From: Persicaria tinctoria
Taxonomy: Eukaryota; Streptophyta; Magnoliopsida; Caryophyllales; Polygonaceae
Assembly: GCA_037127255.1 (NCBI GenBank)
Contig: JBANSL010000004.1
Span: 71,384,627-71,448,626 of the forward strand
DNA length: 64,000 nucleotides
Direction: 5' to 3'
A program made the translations under genes and the position numbers. Positions 36,940 through 49,813 of the stretch are shown here, piece by piece. Under the pieces are notes generated by a model. It was not told where the DNA came from. It did not search any database and saw only the letters and a list, made by a program, of their open reading frames with translations. Numbering within the stretch: the first letter of the stretch is position 1; the number at the start of each line of letters is the position of its first letter.

Positions 36940-37075
36940 TGGTCTTTTTTCTGGTGAAATAGGCATAGTATTTACCTCTCCACAAAAGATGAATCTGAGA
37001 CACCTGGCGAGTCTCTCTTCCATGAACGCAAACACACGCCCATTTGAATCAAACTTCCCTCTAAGACATGACTGC
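36940..37075 (-). pseudogene. Exon-like captured fragment, unidentified
   Basis: On the minus strand, an AG acceptor near 37,073 and a GT donor near 36,976 bound an open block reading GKFDSNGRVFAFMEERLARC and LRFIFCGE. It lies between the CACTA left end and the SET fragment. I do not recognise the parent. Confidence 0.35.
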
Positions 37076-37419
37076 AAAGATAGAGAGGTAAGAAAAAGGC
37101 TTGCAAGAGAAGGATAGCATTTAAATTAATTTATTTCTCCAACTTTTCGGTTATGAAAAATGTACATACATTCTCAAAAGCACACTGTGCAAATCTAACA
37201 AGCTAACCCTAGTTTTCTTCAAATCTAACTTTGAGGAAAATGTACCAGATTCTCAAAAGCACACAAGGGGTCCTTTGGAAACATTGAGGAAAATCTAACA
37301 AGCTAACCCAAGTTTTCTTCAAATAAATGTCACTGATTTGAGAAATTCAAACTGAATCCACACAAACGGGACAGAAAACTCACAGAATCGGGAGTAATCG
37401 GGATAGAAAACTCACTGAT

Positions 37420-37860
37420 TTGAGAAATTACGAGGGACGGAGGCACAAAAAGAAACTTCTTACCCTTCATGACGTTCTTGAGAGCGATGAGGCCCCTCTC
37501 TCCAACCTCCACCCTGTCAATCGCCATCTTCTGCTCGGGAGTGAGTGGGATCCGGCGTTGATTTGAAGAATCGACATCTTCTTCTTGGGGGTGATGAGCC
37601 CACTGACGACATCTTATTGGAAAACACACAGAATCGCCAACCTTTAGCCATCTCTGGAGCGATCCGACATTCTCCAGCGAGTCGTTTTTGCATCCCCACA
37701 TTATCGGCTGCGGAGAGGGAGTGGGAATCACAGACGTCACCTGGTCGCTAGAGGTCGGCGACGACCAGGAGCAGATCCTCCGATAAGACGTCGTGAAACT
37801 GAGTAGCACCGGGAGGGCTTTGATGGTGGAGGCGGGAGGAGAAGGAAGGAACGAGTGCAC
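37420..37860 (-). pseudogene. SET-domain methyltransferase (LSMT-like) N-terminal fragment
   Basis: The minus-strand ATG at 37,860 begins a Ser/Pro-rich, transit-peptide-like leader (MHSFLPSPPASTIKALPVLL), then SLENVGSLQRWL, and after an apparently retained intronic insert PEQKMAIDRVEVGERGLIAL followed by KNVMKGKKFLFVPPSLVIS. The last blocks match the start of the SET domain in plant Rubisco-LSMT-like lysine methyltransferases (QKMAIDRVxxGERGLVAxxNxxKGExLLFVPPSLVI). The catalytic part of the SET domain and the substrate-binding domain are absent. It sits between the CACTA left end and the 80-bp array, so it appears to be captured. Confidence 0.55.
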
Positions 37861-38099
37861 CGTAGAAGATGAGATCCAGATCTAAAATATCTTTGGGAGA
37901 GAGAGGGATCTGGAATGAATAATTAAAGAGGAAGGAGTGAGTGCACTGTGATGAAGGGAATGTGTGAAAGTTGAAAGGAGGCGGCGCCTTTTAGGGATTG
38001 GGCGCTCCCAAAAATTTCAATTTCAAAGGCCGGGAAATTTCCCGCTCCCAAAAAGAATTGGGCGCTCAAAAAAAATTTCGACAATGGATTTGCTTTTTT

Positions 38100-39139
38100 T
38101 TTTTCACAATTTACATCTTTAAAATAAAACTATTAATACAGCTATTTATCATTAAACATACTCTCATACAGAGTAGTATACTAATAAGAATTTTTTAGTC
38201 AATATAAGATTTTATTAAACATTTATTCGTTACTTATATAAGTTTTATTCAAAACACACATTCATAGTATATATACTAATAAGAATTTTTCAGTCAATAT
38301 AAGATTTTATTAAACATTTATTTGTTACTTATATAAGTTTTACTCAAAACATACTCATATAGTATTCTCATAAGAATTTATTAGCTAGTTAATATAAGGT
38401 TTTATGATACACTTATTTGTTACTTATTTGAGTTTTTCTCAAAACATACTCTCATATGAGTTTTCCTAAAAACATATCCTCATAGCATTATAATAAGAAT
38501 TTGTTACTTAGTATAAGGTTTTATTAGCTACTTATATGAGTTTTCCTACAAACATAACATTATAGCATTATAATAAGAATTTGTTACATAGTATAAGGTT
38601 TTATTAGCTACTTATATGAGTTTTCCTAAAAACATAACCTTATAATATTATAATAAGAATTTGTTACTTAGTATAAGGTTTTATTAGCTACTAATATGAG
38701 TTTTCCTAAAAACATAACCTTATAGTATTATAATAAGAATTTGTTACTTAGTATAAGGTTTTATTAGCTACTTATATGAGTTTTCCTAAAAACATAACCT
38801 TATAATATTATAATAAGAATTTGTTACTTAGTGTAAGGTTTTATTAGTTACTTATATGAGTTTTCCTCAAATCATAACCTTATAGTATTATAATAAGAAT
38901 TTATTACTTAGTATAAGGTTTTATTAGCTACTTATATGAGTTTTCCTAAAAACATAACCTTATAGTATTATAATAAGAATTTATTACTTAGTATAAGGTT
39001 TTATTAGATACTTATATGAATTTTCCTAAAAACATAATCTTATAGTATTATAATTAGAATTTATTACTTAGTATAAGGTTTTATTAGTTACTTATACGAG
39101 CTTTCCTAAAAACATATCCTTATAGCATTATAATAAGAA
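38100..39139. repeat. 80-bp tandem array, left half
   Basis: The unit has TTACTTAGTATAAGGTTTTA, TTAGCTACTTATATGAG, TTTTCCTAAAAACATAAC and CTTATAGTATTATAATAAG. CTTATATGAG recurs at 38,611, 38,691 (one change), 38,771, 38,851 and 38,931, exactly 80 bp apart. Units before about 38,440 are more divergent. The array stops at ...TAATAAGAA where the Helitron begins. Confidence 0.92.
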
Positions 39140-39167
39140 CTAGTTCAGTACCCGTGCCTTGCACGGC
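39140..39167 (-). other. Helitron 3' terminus: hairpin plus CTAG
   Basis: On the minus strand the stem CCGTGC/GCACGG with loop AAG is followed by GTACTGAACTAG and then host T. In the Helitron mechanism this acts as the transposition terminator. Confidence 0.9.
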
Positions 39168-41437
39168 GTATGAATGAAAATATTGTGTATTTAATATATG
39201 TAATAATATGTGGTTGGTGAGTTGAATGCATAAATGTATTTGTACAGGTAGAAGTGTAGGTTGAAACGGATAAATTAGAAACTGTTGAGAAAACGAAGCT
39301 TGGAAAAGTAGTATAACATGTAAAAACTTGAATAACATAACAATAAAAAGCATGTATGTTAATGAAAATATGAATAAAGAAAAGTATAACTAAATGAGTA
39401 ATTGTTCTTCCAGGGAGAAATCAGAGGTTGTAGCCGATAAACAATATAGAACAATGTTCCTGCAAAAGGGAAATATAAGACGAAGTTGTGTTATGATGAT
39501 TGAGTGAAAATGGCATGTATTTGTGAAAATAAGGTAAAGATGTTGAGTAGAATATGATGTAAGAAGTTGAGACAATGTACCATTATTAACGCAGATTTTG
39601 GAATACTTCCTTGTAGACTACGTTGGTGGTAGAATTTGTAGGCTTGCCTTCTGGGTCACAAATCAAAATCTTTAAGCCGCTTCTGGTGGTGACTCTTGAA
39701 ATCGCCACGTATAACTGACCATGCGTGAAGACAGGCTTTGGAAGATATAAACCAACATGGGAGAGTGATTGGCCTTGGCTTTTGTTGATTGTCATTGCAA
39801 AACAAACCAAGAGGGGAAACTGTCTTCTCTGAAACTTGAAGGGATATCTTGTATCAGATGGTATTAGGACCATGCGCGGAATATACACTGTTTCTCCTAT
39901 GTTCTTTCCTGATATGATAGTGGCTTGAACGATATGTGTCCCGAGGCGGGTGACTATCAATCTTGTTCCATTACACAAGCCAGCGGATTGGTCTACAATT
40001 TCAGTATGTGGTTAGGAACACCAGAGGACTTGATGGTGTTTAGAAACTCAGTAGAATAGAGTGTTTCATGATGAGCACTCGTTTCTTCTGATAAGGAAAT
40101 ACTATCCGAGTTGAGGTAAACATGTTCTTCTCCTGGTAATAAAGACAGTATATAATCATTGACGGTGTCGACCACTTCATTAGTAGGGGTTAGAATAGCC
40201 CTTTGTTGGAAGTACTCTGGAGGATTCGGAATGTTAGTTAACGATGGATACGTTGAACTGACGATTGCTGCAATTGGATCTTGTACACCCATAATTAACA
40301 AATCAGCAGGGATTTGCACAATTGAGTGGAGGTCATATGGTTCGCCTTCAGTGCCGTCGCCGATGCTAAGAATCCACTTTGAGAATGTGTCTGCAACAAT
40401 TGCATCTGATTCTGAATTTCCCTGGGTAACCCTCATATTTCTTGTCAGCCGAAGCACCTTGCAATAACTCCATAGATGAGAAGAGTTGATTGCGGATAAT
40501 ACAATGTCTTGCCTGCTTCCCTTTTGTACAACTGGGAGTATTTGTCGGAAGTCTCCACCAAATACGATCAACTTGCCTCCGAAAGGCTTGTCTGCCATGT
40601 CATTATGTTGAGAACGCATAGTATCTCTTAAGCTTTTATCCAATGCTTCAAAGCAGTGCTTATTAGTCATTGGAGCTTCATCCCAAATTATAAGCTTTGT
40701 GTTTATAAGCAGATCTGCAAGATCAGTTCCTGGACGTATATCACATATTGAATCCTCTGTGATTTGTATTGGGATTTTGAGGCGGGAATGGGTTGTTCGA
40801 CCACCTGGGATCAATAGAGCTGCAATGGCACTTGACGCAACAATTAGTACTATATGGCCTTTTGATCTTAGTCCAGACGATAGGGATCTCCATATGAACG
40901 TTTTTCCTGTTCCACCGTATCCATACAGGAAGAAGACACCACAAGTATTTGCTGATGCGGCATTCATTATCTCATCATACACTCCTCTCTGCTCGGTAGT
41001 TAAGCTTTGAACCAATCTATCATGTTCCATAGCTAATTGTTGGCGATCATAACGAAGTTCATCTTCGATGAGCTTGTTGTGTGGTTCTGGTAGCAAAGAT
41101 TTGTTCGGCATAGGCATTGGGGGGAAATTTTTCATACTGTTGTTGTTTTCTTGTAGCAACCTTTCTATCTCAGCTAGAGTGTAATTTTTTAGCTGATCAT
41201 CTGAGAGATGTAAATCTGCACAAATAATAATGTAGTTATGAAATTGAGGCAGTAAGTGTACGTAATTAGGAAACGTGTGAAAGAAATAACGGTGAGTTGT
41301 GAAATTTGTATCTTATAGGAGTTGTTCCTTTAAATATACAATATATAGATATATATAGATGGAAGTCATATTAGTCAAGTACGAAGTTAGATAAAGTATA
41401 TTATTTTTAATTGCATAGTTTGTTGAAAAAGAGTGAC

Positions 41438-41513
<76 letters not shown>
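41438..41513. repeat. (AT)n microsatellite in a Rep-helicase intron
   Basis: About 75 bp of alternating AT lies inside the intron that follows the donor after RRILRIEG. The Tyr-Ile reading of this tract is an artefact. Confidence 0.95.
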
Positions 41514-41515
<2 letters not shown>

Positions 41516-44500
41516 TATAATCTATAACATACATGTACATACCTTCAATACGAAGGATCCTTCTCTGTGTGGCAAGAATATCATTAGATAGAAGGTGCCA
41601 TGTATTGGCCCAAACAAATTTTGGGCGAGACATACTTCCAGATAATAATAGAATAGCAAAAAGTCTTCGGAGGTACTTAGCACTGCCCCAGAAGCTAGCT
41701 TCTGTGATACCATCAATGTATTCCTTTTCATCGTCATCTAACAACCCAAGTGCGTAACATGCATCTCTGTAGGTTGGATAAACAATACCACCAACTGTGC
41801 GAATTTCTTCATATGTAGTTAGTCCTTTGACATGATTAAGTAAAATCCGCAAGTAATACCTTTCACCGGTTCCAGGACTGACGTGGTAGACTCTACCGAT
41901 CGCAGAAAATCCACGCTTTCTTGGTTTCCATGTTCTCTCTTTAGGCTTCCAAACAAATGTAGATGGAAATTGGGGATATGTGAGGTTCTTTGCTTGTGGA
42001 TAGATCCTATTGCAATTCATCCAAGATAGAAACATGGAAGTTTGGACAGTAGTATTATTTAGCACTGAGTCTATGAGGTGTTCCCCTTCGTAAACAACAC
42101 TTTGTTCATCAGGGAGATGGAAGTTCAACCTTTCAACTGACGGCTTCCTGAAATGGATTTCAAATTGAAATATTCGCCAGGCTGCTTCACATGGGGATAT
42201 ATCTGCAGTTAAGATACTCGTCGATTTCATTGTGAGGCTCGCCCTCGATTCTAGCTGTGACACGATCATGGCCTTTGTTTATGTACTTGAATAGATATTT
42301 GATGGACCGAGACTGATTACACCATTCGACATTAATATGGGCACGATATTTTAGTAAAAGTATTCTGTTGTATGGGACTACATACCTGTTACGGAAACAA
42401 TGGATATTAAGATTTGGATATAATAATGTATAATTATGAAATGAAATTGTACGTTTAAAAGCAAAGAACGTGTTTTATAACGGAAGGAGTAAAGTAATGA
42501 GTCTCGTCAAACGATAGATATTGAAATTATTACTTTGTTAAGTTATTTTCTATAATAGATATGCCATGAGACTAAAAAGACAAAGGAAAATGTTCATCTA
42601 TAAATTTACAGCTTTAATGTCAAAACATATAGTTTAGTTGTTTTCGAAAAAAGGCATTGTTTTTTTAATAGGAATAATATGTATGCGATAAATTGAACGG
42701 GTTTGTGTTTAAGAGTGGATAATAACGTTAAAAATTAATAAAATCTTGAATAAAATCTTCCAAAACTTCCTGAATAAAAACCTTGAATATAAAATCTTCC
42801 AAATTTATACCATACATAAAAAAAGATTTGGGTATACAAAAATTTGGGAAAGTATATCTTAAATCTTCCATGATTTTAATTGATACGTGCATATATCTAT
42901 ATCTAGAAATATTTAATTTGGAAAATATATTAGGATAAAATGTTTAAAAAAAAATCTTCATAAATGATATTATCTAAATATTAATAGAAACTATCATTTG
43001 CACGAAAAAAATAAGAAGAAACTATCATTCACGTGAAGTATAAAGTCCGAGCATAAATTTTGACTACTTTCACTACTTGATTTTAAGGACACCTTCTATC
43101 CATTATAATAGACAAATTAAATAATCTAATCGCACAAAATAAATACCAAATAAAATATTATTTTTTGTTATCTTATATTTTAGGAAATTGTTAAATTAAT
43201 TTTTAATACTATGTCTGTGGCTAATGGGATAGAATTTATCCAGAAAAGTCATTTAATTGTAGAATTAAAGAATGTAAATAGTTTTAAAAAATGCGTACCT
43301 GTTGTCCAAATGATGCTTATTTTTTAGCATTGTTCTATCATCATTTCTTCTTCTATATACTGGGTAGCCGTCATCATCAATTGTGGTACTATCAACGAAT
43401 CGCTTTGGAAAGTGTTTGGTGCACTTGTTGTCGCTCATGCATACACATTTGGGGTTCATTTTCCCACAGGGACCGTGCATCATTAACTCAGAAACAGCCT
43501 TGTGTAATTCAGGATCAGAGATCGGATCTGGAATCTCTGCTGAGATTATCTTATCAATAGCATCAGCGTTTGGGTATTTATCATCAGCATGCAAGAATAA
43601 TAAAATATGGGCATGTGGGAGACCCCGTTTTTCAAACTCAATTGTGTAGATCACTGCAAGAAAACACCAATTTAGAATTAAAAAAAAAAAACAATTAGTT
43701 TGCTCATGTACTGAAATAAATAAAGAGATTATTATAAAAATATGTAGGAAATAGATATGTAACACGTAAGTGAAGTGCATAATTAGAGTATTCATACCTC
43801 CTATGACCCGTGCAAATATTTTGTTAGAACGAAACAGCTTGACCATGTGTTGAAGTTTCATGTGAAATATTCTAATTTCGACATCTGGACGATCCTCGGC
43901 AGAAAGATGTCGTTCTATCATAAAGCTGTCTATTTCTGGCCATTTTGGGTTACACGTGAATGTAATAAATAAATCAAGATATCCATAACGTTTACATATC
44001 GCCATTGCATCTTGATAGTTCTGAATCATATATCTGGGACCACCGATGAAGGAAGATGGTAAAACAATAGGTTTACCAGTAGAAGAACCTTCTGTCGTGC
44101 CATTATCTGCCGCACGAGTCAAGTTCTTGTAAAGATCAACTCTCAATTTCGGTTGGTTCAATCTGAAGTATTTAATTCTGTGGGACTCAATCATGGTGTA
44201 GGCATCGACAATAAGCTGTTGGAAAAGTCTTCGACTCAGTATAATAGTTTGCCCTTCACGAAGCCTTTCTTGTATCCGAAATGCAATAAATTCCCTCATA
44301 CTTATGGTTATCCTTTTTCTACGGTTCGTTCCAGCATCACGGACCTCAATATTGAGCCTGTAACCATCTTCACCAAATGGAAACAACAATGGATATTGAA
44401 GAGGAAGGTAGGAAGTATGCAATTCATTGATGCGCTTTAAAGTCCCCGAATGTCTTTGCAGAAGAATATCTCTGTTGTCAATTGTGGTGGTAACATCACC

Positions 44501-45489
44501 CGGAATAAGTGCTGCAACCTCAGATGCTGAAGGAAGATTATACATGCGACCATCCATTGACCTTGTACTTATTAACCTTAATGTAAAATCCGAAGAGCTA
44601 TCATCTTGAATTCTATCTTTTGCCATTCTAAAGGACTTTACATGTGGATTATGAAGATCCAGCATCTGTTTTAAATCTGAAACTATTGATTCTTTGAACT
44701 GATTTGCACCATCAGGACTGCAAAATATTTCAAGTAAAAATAGGGCATTTACAAATTTAAAGAATTATATGTGTAGATATTTTGAAAAGAAAGTATACAG
44801 AAGGTAGTTACGTGATTGCTCGAAGTCGGTTTTGTTCCTCATTCTCGGTATCGTAGATATACAGCTGGGCAAACTTGGGAGTTTCGCCCGAATCAGGGCA
44901 CATGCTACCAATCAAATGGCAATTTTGTCCATGTAATTGAAACATGTTTGGACCAAAACCTGCATTAGGGGTCTTGTCTTTTATTCCACCCATTGACGTG
45001 AAGGAGAACATCATATCGTAGGCTCTTATATTATTTAGAAAGTGTCTACTCCTTGAATCATTGTTTGATAATAGATTGTTAAGCGGATAGGGAGGGTGTT
45101 TTAGCAAAGGCAGCTGGACTTTTCCATTCATGCAACACAGAGAGAACTTGGGTCCAGTTCTCTCTACTCTGCGTTTGTTTATTCTCTCGTCATACCACAT
45201 AAGGGCACCACATGATTGACACTCGTACTACATATCTCTACTACTTTAAAAGAGCGGGCAGATGTATGTAGGGTGGGATCTCGGCCGTCCATTGTTATAG
45301 TTATCTACGGCTATTATAACTTTGGTGGTTTTGAGTTACTGGAGCTCATTCAATGACTTAATCGTGACCGTTTATTGCTGGCAAATTCACTTATCAATGG
45401 CTCAGACTTATTCACTGTATAATACCTTCGTTACCCCCGAAAGTTTCAATTTAAAAATCTTTATTTTTTTGTTTGAATTCTACTTCCTA

Positions 45490-46009
45490 AACTCTCTCTC
45501 CGTGTAGCCGCCTCCCTCTCTGTCTTCGTCGTCTTCTTCCCATTTTCCCCGTTCATTACGAACGCTCTCGTTGCAGTTGCTCGCCTATCGACTAACAAAG
45601 GAGGAAGAAACCTATGTCCATGGTATTCAACGCTTCTTTGCCTTTGTCGATGCCTCGATTCTTCACCTAATTTCCGGTCTTCCTTTCTCTTGTGGGTTGC
45701 TTTGGAATTTAAGTTTGGGATGGCTTTTCAATTTTTTTCATCTATGTTTGTTCTTCATCTGATTTCAGGGGTTTCAGTTTCTGCGATGTTGAATTTCTCG
45801 TTTGCTTTGTTTGTTTTTCACCCCCAATTGTCTATTTCAGGCTCTGTTTACACCGCCTTCCCATCGTTGTCCTCTTTCTTTATCTCTTTCTGCTTCCGTC
45901 TTCCAGGGCCTTCTCGTCCTTGGCCTATTTCCTCTCTCCGTCGACCTTTTAATACTTGACTTATGCTGCTTACTGATGGCTATGTAAATCAGTTCCTTCA
46001 ACCTTATTT
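45490..46009 (+). other. CT-rich leader-like sequence in the inner Helitron
   Basis: CT-rich and GC-richer than its surroundings, resembling a captured promoter-proximal or 5' UTR segment. The frames here are open on both strands but match nothing I know. Confidence 0.4.
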
Positions 46010-46671
46010 TCATGTTTTCCTTCGGCATATATTATCCGATGGATCTTTCCCCTTAAGCTCTTTCACAGCTGTTACATCCTTTGTTTTTTGCTCCATGTTA
46101 TCTACATCTTTTGGCTCATATGAAGTGCTTCTATTCTCTATATGTTCTCTCACACCTCGGGTAGAAGTTGGAAGTTCTTTCCATTTCTTGGAAACCCTTT
46201 CTGCGCGGTTTTCAAGTGATTCGACATTCTGAACGCTAATACTCTCTGGAGTTTCCTCTTTACAATGAGCATCTGTTGTTTCTCTGCCAGACCGTGTTTT
46301 TGCTGCACCCATCCATCCCTGGTAAATAAACACCTCTTTTAACATTTTGTTCCTTGGGGAAAAAGGCATTATCAGTTTATCAAGCAAGTATCTATAACAT
46401 AGCCGAAAAAAATTACCTGCAACTGAAGACTAAAGGCAGCTACAGTTTTCCTTACTTTGCTAGGTATTTTCTCCAATGGAGTTTGTTCCTTTAACTTGTT
46501 TCCCGAATCATCTTCTTTGGCTTTGCTAGGTGGTTTCTCAAATGGACTTTGTTCCTTCCATTATAACGCCGATCAACTTCTTTGCATTTTCCAGGGGGAA
46601 TTTCTGGTGTACTTTGTTCCTTAAAGTTATAACGCCGATCATCTTCTTTCACTTTGGTAGGCGGATTCTCC
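46010..46671 (-). pseudogene. Captured fragment with three 25-residue repeats, family unknown
   Basis: The minus strand from 46,671 reads ENPPTKVKEDDRRYNFKEQ, PEIPPGKCKEVDRRYN, then after a 1-nt frame change FEKPPSKAKEDDSGNKLKEQ and LEKIPSKVRKTVAAFSLQLQ. These are three to four copies of a roughly 25-residue motif with consensus E+xPxKxKEDDRRYNxKEQxP. A GT donor follows near 46,417. After an intron, an exon starting at 46,319 reads GWMGAAKTRSGRETTDAHCK and continues Lys/Glu-rich (KKWKELPTSTRGVREHIENR) to a stop at 46,010. The composition suggests a charged, disordered protein. It runs antisense to the other captured genes. I cannot name the parent. Confidence 0.5.
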
Positions 46672-46679
46672 CGGTAAAT

Positions 46680-47187
46680 TCTCAGTATTTTATGTCATAG
46701 TTTAAAACTGTTGGATTCCTGAAATTGTTTATTGGATTCCAATATACGAATTGAAAACGGTTTGTTTCTTGTCATCATACATCCCCTCTGTTCTTTCTTT
46801 CTAGATTTGAGTGAAGCAGATTCTATATTCTATTATACATAAAGATTTGATCTTGAATTGATTTTGAGTTGGTATATCAATTCCAAATCGCTTTTGCGAT
46901 TGTAATTGAGCTGTTATGAGTGAGTCGGTGCTTGTGATTTGATTGGATTTGAGAGTTTTTTGTTTCATTATGTGCCTGATTGCTGTTAGTAAATTATCTG
47001 CCTGTGTATTAAAAAGCGTGAAAATTTTGCAGTTAAAATTCTTTTTGCACCCGGTTTTGGTTAATTGAAATGGAACATGGAGAAGAACCTGTGTGTGCCT
47101 GATGCAATATTAAGATAGGCATGAGTTTTTGGAATGGAACCTATGGTTTGAATACCCCTTAATATTCTTGCTGCTTTTGCAGGCAAC
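46680..47187 (+). other. Intronic or 5' UTR sequence leading into the RS2Z fragment
   Basis: T-rich sequence ending in TTTTGCAG directly before the RS2Z start codon context (GCAACATG). It is probably the 5' UTR intron of the captured gene. Confidence 0.5.
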
Positions 47188-48474
47188 ATGCCTCGATATG
47201 ATGATCGTTATAGCGGTACTCGGCTCTATGTTGGGCACTTGTCTTCATGAACTCGAACCCATGATTTGGAAGATCTTTTCAGTCGATACGGGAGGTAATT
47301 GAACAATTGCTTGATTTTTTTTTGATACTGTAATTTTAAAGGGAATAAATTTTAGTGTAGGAGTTATTCTTTCTCATTATCAGTTTGGTCATCAGTATTT
47401 AAATCTGCTGCAGATGGATTATCTTATTTGTGTGCTGTGACTTTTATGCATGATTCTACTTCTGTGCCATATAAGGTGTTGGTTCACTTACAAGTAAAGG
47501 CTTTAAAAAATAATTAAAGACTACTGGTTCCTCTCTTCAATTAGGCATTTGAATATCCAAATGTAAAATATTTGTTCAAGAACATTGCAGACCTCAATGT
47601 GTGGTATTGTTTAACTTTAATATCTTGTTCAAGGTTTGTGGGCTTTTGCCTAACCCGGAGGCCTGTGGGGAGAGTTTGCTCTGGGTGGCCTTACTGTTTG
47701 TGACAACCATTTACGCAGTGTATGAGACGTGGATATGAAGCGAGATTTTGCATTTGTTGTACTTATCCCACATCTAATTTCTTTGAAGCTTCAAGCCTTG
47801 TTTTAAAACATAAGTTCCTTTTCTATTACTATCCTTATAATTTGCTACAGGAATTCAGTGACCCTCGGGTTGCTGATGATGCAAGATGCAGTTTGAACGG
47901 GCAGGATGTCCATGGCAGTAGAATCACTGTGGAAGTTTCAAGAGGAGTAAGTGTCTGTATCTGTTTACCACCCAAAGCATGCGATATTATCGTTCCATAA
48001 ATAGTTTGATCTTTTGATTCTTGCAGCACTTCCATTCATTCAAACTTTATATAACTTCTTTATCTTCTATCTTGGTACTGCTATTGCAAATTTTTGTTTC
48101 TGTAGCTGTTTCAAAGCTCACATATCCCTTATGGTGTTATTTAGGTGCCACGTTGTCCAGGTGACTCACGTGATTACGGAGGCAGGGGACCTCTCCCAGG
48201 ATCAGGAAGGTGCTAATTTAATTATGGAATTGATAGCCCTAAGATACTTAGGTATTCTATAGCATTTTATCTTTGTGTGAAACCATTCAGATTACTTATT
48301 CTATTAAGTTTAGTTTGCATAGTGAGTCCAGCATTATCCAAAGTTGCCAAGAGGAAATCGAATGTCTGAATCTAACTTGTTGTCTACACAGACGTGGTAG
48401 GAGCTACTCAAGGTCACCATATCCTCGCCATGGCAGAAATCGGAGCCCCAGTTTGAGCAGGAGCAGGAGCTACA
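47188..48474 (+). pseudogene. RS2Z-type SR splicing factor fragment (captured, zinc-knuckle exons missing)
   Basis: Exon 1 (47,188-47,295) reads MPRYDDRYSGTRLYVGHLSS, a TGA where Arg is expected, then TRTHDLEDLFSRYGR: the first half of the RRM with its RNP2. Exon 2 (about 47,718-47,755) has a second TGA for Arg, then [10 protein letters not shown] (RNP1). Exon 3 (47,852-47,946) reads [19 protein letters not shown] and [11 protein letters not shown]. Exon 4 (about 48,146-48,209) reads RDYGGRGPLPGSGR. The next exon (about 48,392-48,474) is already the RS domain (SYSRSPYPRHGRNRSPSLSR). Exons for the two CCHC zinc knuckles, which follow GSGR in RS2Z32/33-type proteins, are absent. Both stops fit CGA to TGA change. 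It is on the sense strand of the inner Helitron. Confidence 0.85.
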
Positions 48475-48522
48475 GGTTATCTTTCTGTTTGTGATGCGTA
48501 TTTCAACATTTTTGTTAACTTA

Positions 48523-49458
48523 GGCCCTGTTTGGTATCGATTACCGGGAATAAAAAACTGGTAATCGGAATGAATGATTACGGATTTGGTGTTTGGTACG
48601 ACAAAATCGGGAATCAAATTGATTACCAAGTAATCCCCTCATCCCCAATTTTAGGCATTTTTCATTCCACCCCTAAACCTAAACCTAAGGAATGAGTGAT
48701 TCCCACTTTCCCACCCTCCCCAACTCAAACCCAACCGTCCCAAACCCTCCATCTTCCTTCCTTCGATCGTCTGCCACCATTGCCGCCACCACCACCGCCG
48801 CCTGCCGCCACTGCCATCATCGTCCGACGTCACTGCCGCCACCGCCCGCTGCCGCTGCCGCACCACCACCACCGTCTCTCTCTCTCTCCCCCCCCCCCCG
48901 ACTACCTGCGATTGTTGCCGCTGTCGCCACCAACTGCAGCCACCGCCATCATCAGTGTTCTGACTGCTCTCCCTCCGTCGCTCTCTTCTATTGCGCGCTC
49001 GAGCTTCACCCCGGTGCCACCATCAGCGTCCTCCCTCTGCCAACGTCGTCCTCCCCGGTGCCACCATCACCATCAGCGTATTCTCTCCCTGTCCAGATCC
49101 GACCTTCATATCCCACCACCAGTCCGCCACCATCCACCAAGTACTCCTCCCAATTCCAGATCTGGAGTTCACGTACCACCAGTCCTCCAGTCCACCACCA
49201 TCCACCAAGTACTCCCCCCAATTCCAGATCTAGAGTTCACCACCAATCCTCCAGTCCACCACCATCCACCAAGTATTCCCCCAAATTCCAGATCTGGAGT
49301 TGTGATCGATTTGGGAAGGATTTGTGTTTTGTTCAGTATTTTAGTTCATTCCCACACCCTACCAAACAACATGTCCAAGTAATGGTTTATTCCCATTTTT
49401 GATTCCCATTCCCATTCCGATTCCCATTCCGATTACCATACTCGTGCCAAACGGGCCC
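48523..49458. mobile_element. PIF/Harbinger-type MITE, TSD TTA
   Basis: The left terminus is GGCCCTGTTTGGTATCG and the right terminus inverted is GGGCCCGTTTGGCACGAG, both followed by GGTAATCGG-type sequence. TTA flanks both sides (48,520-48,522 and 49,459-49,461). The interior is Pro/Ser-coding by composition only (CCACCA-rich, with a duplicated CCACCATCCACCAAGTA block). It lies between the RS2Z and beta-galactosidase fragments. Confidence 0.85.
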
Positions 49459-49813
49459 TTAATATAATATGGTGATTGAGGATATATTTATTTCCCCGCA
49501 GTCGATCTAGAGTGACAAATCACTGTGATTGGAAATGGTTTTGGGGTTGTTTGTAACTTGAGAAAGAGAAACAAGAACCATTAGTTGTCAAACTCCAATG
49601 ATTTGATTGTTATTTGTTCTATTGACTTGCAAAGTAAGATATGCACCTTCTGGAAAATGAGTTGAAACATCTAAATGTCTTATTTTTTTTTGTAAATGTA
49701 TTCCAGTCTTGTGCTTCCGTAGTATTCATGAAAATTCTGTTTCTATTTCAGTTTTAACTTCAACCTATTTGTTACAACATACTTTACTCATTAAACTTCG
49801 CTCGAACATGCAG

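Noticed and set aside
38100..39139. 80-bp direct repeats considered as a CRISPR-like array
   Set aside because: Units are head-to-tail without unique spacers and this is a plant nuclear genome; it is an ordinary tandem repeat.
40159..41010. Plus-strand frames of about 100 codons opposite the helicase
   Set aside because: They are antisense shadows of the PIF1-like helicase exons.
43291..44609. Plus-strand frames opposite the Rep domain
   Set aside because: They are antisense shadows; the HUH and Rep motifs are on the minus strand.
48692..49402. Two long Pro/Ser-rich plus-strand frames (over 220 codons)
   Set aside because: They lie wholly inside a MITE with TIRs and a TTA duplication, are open in several frames at once because of CCACCA composition, and contain duplicated noncoding blocks.
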